Source of the DNA: JANNVZ01 sp031418455
GTDB taxonomy: Bacteria > Bacteroidota > Bacteroidia > Flavobacteriales_D > Sanyastnellaceae
Direction: 5' to 3'
NCBI GenBank assembly: GCA_031418455.1
Contig: JANOXJ010000074.1
Location: forward strand, 1 to 64,000
Length of the DNA: 64,000 nucleotides
The first letter of the stretch is position 1; the number at the start of each line of letters is the position of its first letter. Made by a program: the position numbers and the translations under genes. The notes beneath the pieces are model-generated. The model worked only from the letters and a program-made list of their open reading frames with translations, was not told where the DNA came from and searched no databases. Shown one piece after another: positions 44,188 to 52,000 of this stretch.

Positions 44188-44988
44188 ATGCATTTAGAAC
44201 ACCTGTATATCTACCCCATAAAATCTCTGGGTGGCATTTCTGTAAAGGAAGCCAAACTGGAAAAACGTGGATTGGCCATGGACAGAAGGTATATGCTGGT
44301 GGATGAGAATAATCATTTTATAACACAGCGCGTCATCCATTCATTGGCCTTATTGAAACTGGAGCTTGCAAATAATAACTTCATAATTACCCCAACAGGA
44401 GATTTGGGCACTCAAAAATGCGAAATACCACTGAGCCTAACAACAGGAGAGGCCATAAGGGCCAAGGTTTGGGATGATGAGGTGGATGCCATAACGGCCG
44501 ATGAAAAAACAAACCGCTACCTTACAACCATGCTCAAAATGGAATGTAAACTGGTGTACATGCCAGACCAAAGCAAACGCCAGGTAGAGAGTAAATATGC
44601 AGCGGAGGGCGACATTACCAGTTTTTCTGATGCCTACCCGCTATTGCTTATAGGAAGCGAATCGCTGGTGGATTTAAACCAACGCTTAGAAAGCCCGATA
44701 GGCTGGGAAAGATTTAGACCCAACCTGGTAATTAAAACCCAACGTGCTTTTGAAGAAGATGAATGGAAAAACATTCGACTAGGCGATGCAATGCTTAAGG
44801 TGGCAAAACCCTGCAGCCGCTGTGTAATGACAACCATAGACCAAACTACTGCGGTAGCATCTAAAGAACCGCTACGCACGTTGGCAAGCTACCGAACCGT
44901 AAATCATAAAATAAATTTTGGGCAAAATGTGATACCCAAAAACGAGGGCATAGTGCTACGGCTAAACGACACGTTGGAAGTAATCTAA
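44188..44988 (+). CDS. MOSC-domain protein (YcbX-like)
   Basis: A 266-residue protein with an N-terminal MOSC beta-barrel domain (LYIYPIKSLGGISVKEAKL, about 6-24) and a C-terminal MOSC domain (about 130-265) whose conserved Cys lies in KPCSRCVMTTID (about 210-221). Such enzymes use a molybdenum cofactor to reduce N-hydroxylated compounds, or act as sulfur carriers. The C-terminal ferredoxin domain found in some YcbX proteins is lacking. No molybdenum-cofactor gene is adjacent. Confidence 0.86.
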   Translation: MHLEHLYIYPIKSLGGISVKEAKLEKRGLAMDRRYMLVDENNHFITQRVIHSLALLKLELANNNFIITPTGDLGTQKCEIPLSLTTGEAIRAKVWDDEVDAITADEKTNRYLTTMLKMECKLVYMPDQSKRQVESKYAAEGDITSFSDAYPLLLIGSESLVDLNQRLESPIGWERFRPNLVIKTQRAFEEDEWKNIRLGDAMLKVAKPCSRCVMTTIDQTTAVASKEPLRTLASYRTVNHKINFGQNVIPKNEGIVLRLNDTLEVI

Positions 44989-45020
44989 AAAGAAAAAAAA
45001 GCATCTATAGTGCAAGAAAA

Positions 45021-46031
45021 CTAGTGTAGAATTTTAAACACAAGTTCTTTCATCAAATCGCCATCGCTGTCTGAAACGTTGTCCACACCTTTTGTCTTTT
45101 TATCTATAGTGCGCAAATAGCCAATAATTTTCTCTGCCTTGCGCGCATCATATTTTTTAGAGGCCTCTTTAAAATCATTGAGCGAATAAGGATTAATACC
45201 CAACTCCTTTGCAGCAGCAGCCTTGTCGGCCGCTGCGGTGTATGCGGCCAGCATGCTAAAATGCCTGTACAACATAGGTATAGTCATTTGTATGGGGTTG
45301 GCCTTTGGGTTGGCCTCAAAGTAATTGATAATTCGGTTGCTCTTAAGCACATCGCCCACATTGAGGGCTTTTATCAATTCAAACACATTGTAGTCTTTGC
45401 TAATACCAATATTGTCCTCAATATGCTGTGTAGTTATCTGACTGCCGGCAGGAAGAATTACAGCAAGTTTGTTCACCGCATTTACCACCTTACTTAAATC
45501 TGTTCCTAAATAATCGGCTAAGATGATAGATGCATTATTTTGAATTTTATACCCACGCGATTCTACATATTTGGTAATCCACTCTGCTAGTTTGTAATCT
45601 TTTATTTTTTCTGAGTCAAACACTAAACCCACCTTATCTATAGCTTTGTATAGCTTGGTGCGTTTGTCTAACTTTTTATGCTTGTAGGTAAATACAAGAA
45701 TGGTACTTGGAGTAGGATTTTTGAGGTATGCTTCCAGCCCTTCTAATTCCTCTGCCTTTTTCCACTCTTTCATTTCCTGCGACTCTTTCACTATCACCAC
45801 TTGCTTATCGCCCATCATAGGAAATGATTTGGCAAGCGTTATAACATCGTGCATTTTTACATCACGCCCATACACTATTGTTTGACCAAATGCTTTGGAA
45901 GTTTCATCCAAAATATTTTCTTCCATGAAGTCAGTAATGACATCAATGAAGTAAGGCTCCTCGCCCATAAGAACGTAGACAGGCTTAAAATTTTTGCCAG
46001 CAATCTCTCTTATTATTTGGTAGTGATCCAT
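45021..46031 (-). CDS. holA: DNA polymerase III delta subunit
   Basis: A 336-residue clamp-loader subunit that opens the beta clamp. Seen are the KPVYVLMGEEPYFIDVIT opening (about 16-33), RRTKLY-like helix and the sequence FELIKALNVGDV with PMLYRHFSMLAAY in the C-terminal domain. No Walker A is expected in delta. Its start overlaps the valS stop by one base (TAATG), so the two are co-translated. Delta proteins are poorly conserved, but length and order fit. Confidence 0.85.
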   Translation of the reverse strand: MDHYQIIREIAGKNFKPVYVLMGEEPYFIDVITDFMEENILDETSKAFGQTIVYGRDVKMHDVITLAKSFPMMGDKQVVIVKESQEMKEWKKAEELEGLEAYLKNPTPSTILVFTYKHKKLDKRTKLYKAIDKVGLVFDSEKIKDYKLAEWITKYVESRGYKIQNNASIILADYLGTDLSKVVNAVNKLAVILPAGSQITTQHIEDNIGISKDYNVFELIKALNVGDVLKSNRIINYFEANPKANPIQMTIPMLYRHFSMLAAYTAAADKAAAAKELGINPYSLNDFKEASKKYDARKAEKIIGYLRTIDKKTKGVDNVSDSDGDLMKELVFKILH

Positions 46032-48655
46032 TAGTTCAGCGCAGCCAATTTTTCTTCCAACACTTTTATTTTGCTCAATGCATCGCTTTGCTTTTTGCGC
46101 TCACCTTCCAGTACAGCAGCCGGAGCGTTGTTGGCAAATTTTTCGTTGTTCAGCTTTGCCTCTACCGACTTAAGGAAACCTAAGGTGTATTGCAACTCCT
46201 CGTTTATTTTTTTCCTCTCGCCCTCTACATCCACATTGGCAGTAAAAGGAATGAAGTACTCATTGTTGTTCACCACAAATGAAAATGAATTGGGCACCTT
46301 ATCTTGTGTGTCGGCTTTGGAAGACAAATTGCACAAATGCATAAGAGCCGCATCAAAAAGTGATGGTGCTGCCTCATTCAATTTTACTTGCAGTGCCAGA
46401 GCTTCTTTATTGGCTATATTGTTGTCTTTGCGCACATTGCGAATGCCTATTACAATTTCTGCAAAGGTGTCAAACTGAGCCAAAAGATTTTTATCTATAG
46501 CATCAGCCACTGGCCACGGTGCTATGCAAATACTTCCTTTGCCTGCTTCCCTGTTGCTTATAAGCTGCCATATTTCCTCAGTAAGGAATGGCATAAAGGG
46601 GTGCAACACTTTCAATATTTTTTCGAAAATCTGAATGGAAGCATCATACGTTTTTTTATCGATACCACTGCCATAAGTTGGCTTAGCCATTTCTAAATAC
46701 CATGCACAGAAATCGTCCCACACTAACTTGTAGGTAGACATGAGTGCTTCGTTTATTTTAAACTTATCGTAATCATCATTCAATTCTTCCAGCACAGAGT
46801 TGAACTTGCTATTCATCCATTGCACAGCCACTTTAGCAGAATCAGGTTGGGGCAAATTAGCATCCACTTTTTCTTCCCAACTTTGCACCAATCGGAATGC
46901 ATTCCAAATTTTGTTGGCAAAGTTTCTACCCTGTTCGCACAGGCCTTCATCAAACAACAAATCGTTGCCGGCAGGCGAAGAGAAAAGCATACCCACACGC
47001 ACACCATCTGCACCGTGCTTAGCCATAAGGTCTAGCGGATCGGGCGAGTTGCCAAGCGACTTGCTCATTTTGCGACCTTGCTTGTCGCGCACTATGCCAG
47101 TGTAATACACATTGCGGAAAGGCAGCTCACCGCGGTATTCATATCCTGCTATAATCATACGCGCCACCCAGAAAAACATAATTTCAGGTGCCGTTACCAA
47201 ATCATTAGTTGGGTAGTAATAATCTACTTCTTCCTTTTTATAAAAACCATCAAACACACTTATAGGCCACAACCAAGAAGAGAACCATGTGTCAAGCACA
47301 TCGGGGTCTTGGGTTAAATCGGTTATATCATATTTGTTTGACTTTTCGTTCAAAATAGACAAAGCCTCCTCAGCTGTTTTTGCCACTGCAAAATTGCCGT
47401 CAGGAGCAAACCATGCGGGTATACGATGGCCCCACCAAAGCTGTCGGCTTATGCACCAATCCTTCACATTCTCCATCCAGTTGCGATAACTGTTTTTGAA
47501 TTTTGGAGGGAAAAAACGTATATTGTCATTCATTACATTTTCCAATGCAGGCTGACTCAACTCCTTCATGCTCACCCACCACTGAAGCGACAGGCGCGGC
47601 TCAACCACCGCATCACTGCGTTCGCTAAAGCCTACTTTATTTATGTGTTCTTCTATTTTTACTATATGACCAGCTGCTTGTAAATCCTCTACTATTTTCA
47701 CTCGCACATCAAACCTGTCCATACCAACATATAACTGGCCAGCCTCGCTAATGGTGCCGTTATCGTTCATCATGTTTATTACTTCCAGCTTGTGTTTTTC
47801 GCCCAGCAAAAAGTCGTTCATATCATGCGCAGGAGTTACTTTTAAGCATCCTGTACCAAATTCCATTTCCACATAATCGTCAGTAATGATGGGCACCTCG
47901 CGGTTTACCAGTGGCACTATAGCGCGTTTACCATGCAGGTGTTTAAAGCGTTCGTCTTTAGGATTTATGCATATGGCAGTGTCGCCCAAAATAGTTTCGG
48001 GGCGTGTGGTAGCTATGGTTACAAAATCATCTGTGCCTACTACTTTATATTTTACATAGTACAGCTTAGAATTTATTTCGCGGTGAATTACTTCCTCATC
48101 GCTAAGGGCGGTAAGAGCAGCCGGATCCCAGTTAATCATTCGCTCGCCACGGTATATTTTTCCCTTTTTGTAGAGGTCTATGAAAGTGTCAATTACACTG
48201 TCATAGTATTTCTCGTCCATGGTAAAGCGCGTGCGATCCCAGTCGCAGCTTGCACCCAATTTTTTTAGTTGCTCCAGAATAATACCGCCATGCTTGTGCG
48301 TCCACTCCCATGCATGCTCCAAAAATTTATCTCTGGACAAATCGCTTTTCTTAATGCCCTCTTTGCGCAGTTTTTGCACCACCTTGGCTTCAGTAGCTAT
48401 AGAAGCATGGTCGGTTCCGGGCACCCAGCATGCGTTAAAACCAAGCATACGTGCTCTGCGCACCAATACATCCTGAATAGTATTGTTAAGCATATGGCCC
48501 ATATGCAGCACACCAGTAACATTGGGCGGAGGAATAACTATAGTAAAAGGAGTGCGCTCATCGGGCACACTTTTAAATAGTTTATGTTCCATCCAGTAGG
48601 CGTACCACTTGTCTTCAGTGGCGATTGGGTCATATTTACTTGGTATTTCGGCCAT
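46031..48655 (-). CDS. valS: Valine--tRNA ligase
   Basis: An 874-residue class I aminoacyl-tRNA synthetase. The HIGH motif appears as HMGH in PPNVTGVLHMGH (about 42-53), the KMSKS motif as GRKMSKSLG (about 529-537), and the editing domain includes ATTRPETILGDTA (about 215-227). The C-terminal coiled-coil arm (ERKKINEELQYTLGFLKSVE) is characteristic of ValRS. The gene leads an operon with holA. Upstream lie 400 bases without genes. Confidence 0.95.
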   Translation of the reverse strand: MAEIPSKYDPIATEDKWYAYWMEHKLFKSVPDERTPFTIVIPPPNVTGVLHMGHMLNNTIQDVLVRRARMLGFNACWVPGTDHASIATEAKVVQKLRKEGIKKSDLSRDKFLEHAWEWTHKHGGIILEQLKKLGASCDWDRTRFTMDEKYYDSVIDTFIDLYKKGKIYRGERMINWDPAALTALSDEEVIHREINSKLYYVKYKVVGTDDFVTIATTRPETILGDTAICINPKDERFKHLHGKRAIVPLVNREVPIITDDYVEMEFGTGCLKVTPAHDMNDFLLGEKHKLEVINMMNDNGTISEAGQLYVGMDRFDVRVKIVEDLQAAGHIVKIEEHINKVGFSERSDAVVEPRLSLQWWVSMKELSQPALENVMNDNIRFFPPKFKNSYRNWMENVKDWCISRQLWWGHRIPAWFAPDGNFAVAKTAEEALSILNEKSNKYDITDLTQDPDVLDTWFSSWLWPISVFDGFYKKEEVDYYYPTNDLVTAPEIMFFWVARMIIAGYEYRGELPFRNVYYTGIVRDKQGRKMSKSLGNSPDPLDLMAKHGADGVRVGMLFSSPAGNDLLFDEGLCEQGRNFANKIWNAFRLVQSWEEKVDANLPQPDSAKVAVQWMNSKFNSVLEELNDDYDKFKINEALMSTYKLVWDDFCAWYLEMAKPTYGSGIDKKTYDASIQIFEKILKVLHPFMPFLTEEIWQLISNREAGKGSICIAPWPVADAIDKNLLAQFDTFAEIVIGIRNVRKDNNIANKEALALQVKLNEAAPSLFDAALMHLCNLSSKADTQDKVPNSFSFVVNNNEYFIPFTANVDVEGERKKINEELQYTLGFLKSVEAKLNNEKFANNAPAAVLEGERKKQSDALSKIKVLEEKLAALN

Positions 48656-48794
48656 GGTATCTTCTTGAAAAAAAATTGATGCGCGAATGTAATTATGTTT
48701 TTGCTGCCATAGATAAGACCAAACAGACTATCTCAATATGCACTAAAACATAGGAGAATATAGCCCGCACAGGCCTTTGGCGGACCTTTTCTAT

Positions 48795-48945
48795 AACCCA
48801 AATTAGGCAATAGAAGGCTCGCTAAGAGTCGAACTATTGATTTAGCTGGGGTTATCCCAATTTAGCAGCCTGTTTTAATCGCATGTAAAGGCGATGAAAT
48901 ACAGATGCTATATCGTTTGCTCATTTCTAATGAGCAATCTGGGTT
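48795..48945. repeat. Structured MITE-like repeat, divergent copy C
   Basis: The sequence from AACCCAAATTAGGCAATAG to ATCTGGGTT aligns with the reverse complement of 30299-30465. The first about 72 bases match at most positions, and the end block ATCGTTT...ATCTGGGTT is kept. The stem next to the right end is TTGCTCATT-TCT-AATGAGCAA (48917-48937), a perfect nine-base stem unlike the TTATGCAA stem of the other copies. The left stem GGCTC/GAGTC inside CAATAG...CTATTG also survives. The remaining part of the 48656-49056 gap holds the valS leader and a terminator. Confidence 0.7.
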
Positions 48946-48999
48946 TAAGTTAAATACACGAAAACGGCTTTGTCCAAACCATAAAAATCTTACAAAAGA

Positions 49000-49035
49000 A
49001 AAGGCCGCTTCGAACGCAATGTCGAAACGGCCTTT
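49000..49035 (-). terminator. Terminator of the giant T9SS gene
   Basis: AAAGGCCGCTTCGA (about 49000-49013) and TCGAAACGGCCTTT (49022-49035) form a stem with one mismatch. A runs on the plus strand become T runs on the minus strand, 21 bases past the stop of the 1965-residue gene. Confidence 0.75.
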
Positions 49036-49056
49036 AAAAAAGATTTTGATATATGC

Positions 49057-52000
49057 CTATTTGGCTATTTCAATTCTCATAATCTTCATCGCATTTTGAG
49101 AGCGAATTTGCATGGAATAAATACCAGAGGCCACATTTGAGACATCGAACAAAGTATTTACTGCAGAAATATTTTGATTCATAACAATATTTCCAAATGC
49201 GTCAATCAAAAAGACTTCAAATTTCTCATTATTGAAAATCGACTGGTTAGAGAATTCTAAAGTGAACATACCATTATTTGGATTAGGATACACTGCAATT
49301 GCATCTAATTCAGCTTGCATATCCAACACATGTGGACACGTTTGCACAGTAATAAAGTCGATAGCATAATTAGAACAACCATTGCCATCAATATAAGTAT
49401 ATGTAATGTCATGTATGCCCAGTCCTGCAGCGGCAGGATTAAACACACCACCTGTTACACCTTGTCCGCTAAACGAGCCATTAAGCGGCAAACCACCACC
49501 CAGGGAGAAAGCTGGGTCTTGCAAACATTGCACATCCACAGAATTCAAATTCAACGAAACAGTTGGCAACATATTTACTGTAACAGTAATGCTAGCAGTT
49601 GCTGTGCAATTATTCGCATCGGTGCCTGTAACAGTAAAAGTGCCTGTATTACCTAAAACAAATGAATCGCCATTGCCTATTCCTTGATTCCATTGGTAGC
49701 TAACACCACCAGTACCATTAAGCGCAACAGAGCTGCCTTGACAAATAGAATTAGATGGAGAAGCTGTGGCACCAATTTGTGGAAGTGGCAGACTGGTTAC
49801 ACTTAATGTTTGCACTGCCGAATTACCACAACCATTAGTGGCATACACTGAAATAGTTCCGCTTTGTTCATTTGAAACAACACTAATAGAAGAAGATGAA
49901 CTAACCCCTGCCCAACCCGCAGGCAGCGACCAAGTGTAGCTTTCGGCAGTAGTTGTATTAGGCACGCTATACACAGCAGCAGCACCGGGGCATAGTTGAC
50001 TTGGACCGTTAATGCTTTGCAGCGTTGGCACATTGGTGGTGGATACTACATTAATGGTTTGTGCCGCAGACACTCCGCAGTTGTTAATAGCAGTAACGCT
50101 TATTATTCCGTCCATATCATTTGCAGTTATTTCCACTGTGTTAACTGCGCTAGTGCCACTCCAGCCAAAAGGTAAAGTCCAAGAATAGGACAATGCATTT
50201 GGATCATTCACTACAGAATAAACAGCAACATCGCCAGAGCATACAACGGCACTGCCGCTAATAGCACTCGGCATAGCGGGTGCATTGTTTACTGATACAT
50301 TTATTGTTTGCGCTTCGGAGCTTCCGCATTCGTTATTAGCCACTACTTGAATGGCGCCTTCATTATTGGCAGCAGTAATCATTATGGACGATGTATTGCT
50401 TGCACCACTCCATCCTATGGGTAAAGTCCAGGTATATGAATCAGCTGAGCTAACCTCGCTTATACTATACGTGGCCACCTCGTTAGCACATAACTCTGTG
50501 GTACCGGTTATGGCCATTGGCATTTCAGGTGCATTGGCCACATCTACTAAAAGAGAAACTTCTGAAGATGTACCACAAATATTTTGAGCTGCCACTTGAA
50601 TTTGGCCTCCTATAGCATTGGTATTTACTGAAATTAAATTGCCTGATGGAGCACCTGCCCAACCTGACGGAAGTGTCCATAAGTAGCTGGTAGCGTCCGC
50701 TACTTGTGTTGCTTCATACAGTTGTTGAGAGTTGGCACATGGCAAACTTGAACCTAAAATTTGCAATGGTGATTCAGGAATGTTCATTGCATTTATAGAT
50801 AAGAAGGAAGGTTGAGAACTACCACAATTGGTGTTAGCCACCACACTTATGCTGCCATCCGCACCATTATTAGCAACCGATATAGTATTGGCAGTGCTGT
50901 TGCCAGTCCAGCCAATAGGCAAAGACCATGTATAAGAAATTGCGCCTGCAAAATTTTCAACTGTATAACTATTAATTGCCGATGCACACACCTCCGCAGC
51001 ACCGCTAATAAGCCCGGTGGCAGAAGTAATGCTTCCCACGCTTACGCTTAAAGATTGTGGTGCAGAATTACCACAAGCGTTACTTGCTATTACTTGCAAT
51101 GTTCCATTTGCAGCGCTATTTCCAAAGGTAATATTTATATCGTTGGTGTTGCTTGCACCTGACCAGCCTGATGGCAAAGTCCATAGATATGAAGTTGCCC
51201 CAAGCACAGATGGTATGCTATACATTTCAGAAACATTTTGACAAACACTGGTAGCACCTGCAATGCCAGATGGCATGTCAGGCACACTTGAAACAGACAC
51301 GCTCAACAATTGAGCAGGACCAGATCCGCAAGCATTGTTAGCAGCCACGGTAATACTTCCACTCATTACATTAGGTACTATACTAATAGAGTTGGATGCA
51401 GAACTTCCTGCCCAACCATTTGGCAAAGTCCATGTGTAGCTAGTGGCACCTGCCACAGGATTTATTGAATAATTAGCAGATGCATTTGCGCAAATGCTAG
51501 CCAACCCGTTTATTGCTGCAGGCAAAGCAGGATAGGCATTCACTGTTAATGTAATTCCGCTGGAGTTTGCGTTAGTGCTTGTAACACAACTTTCATTCGA
51601 AATCATTTGCACTGAAACTATATCGCCAGTAATAAGCGCAGCATTAGAATAAGTTGGTGCATCTGTACCCACATTATTACCATTTAATTTCCATTGGTAA
51701 ACTGGGGCACTACCTCCATTAGATGGTTGAGCAGTGAACACCACTTGCTCCCCTTGACAAACAGTAGCACCTGGCGATGCAATAATACTCACAGAGGGTG
51801 TTGTAACTGAAGCTACGTTTACAACAATAGTATTTGATGTAGCAGGACTGCCGGCTACGCATGGTAAATTAGAAGTAAGCACACAAGAAACCTGCGCATT
51901 GTTTGGCAAACTATTACTAGAATATGTGGATGCGTCTGCGCCCACATTTGCACCATTCACTAACCACTGATAGTGCGGATTATCTCCCTCGTTAAGCACA

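Noticed and set aside
46071..46478. Plus-strand open frames opposite valS
   Set aside because: They are antisense to a conserved gene with canonical motifs and have no plausible product.
49315..49656. Plus-strand open frames within the giant gene
   Set aside because: Repetitive composition of the opposite strand makes chance frames; none has a start context or family motif.
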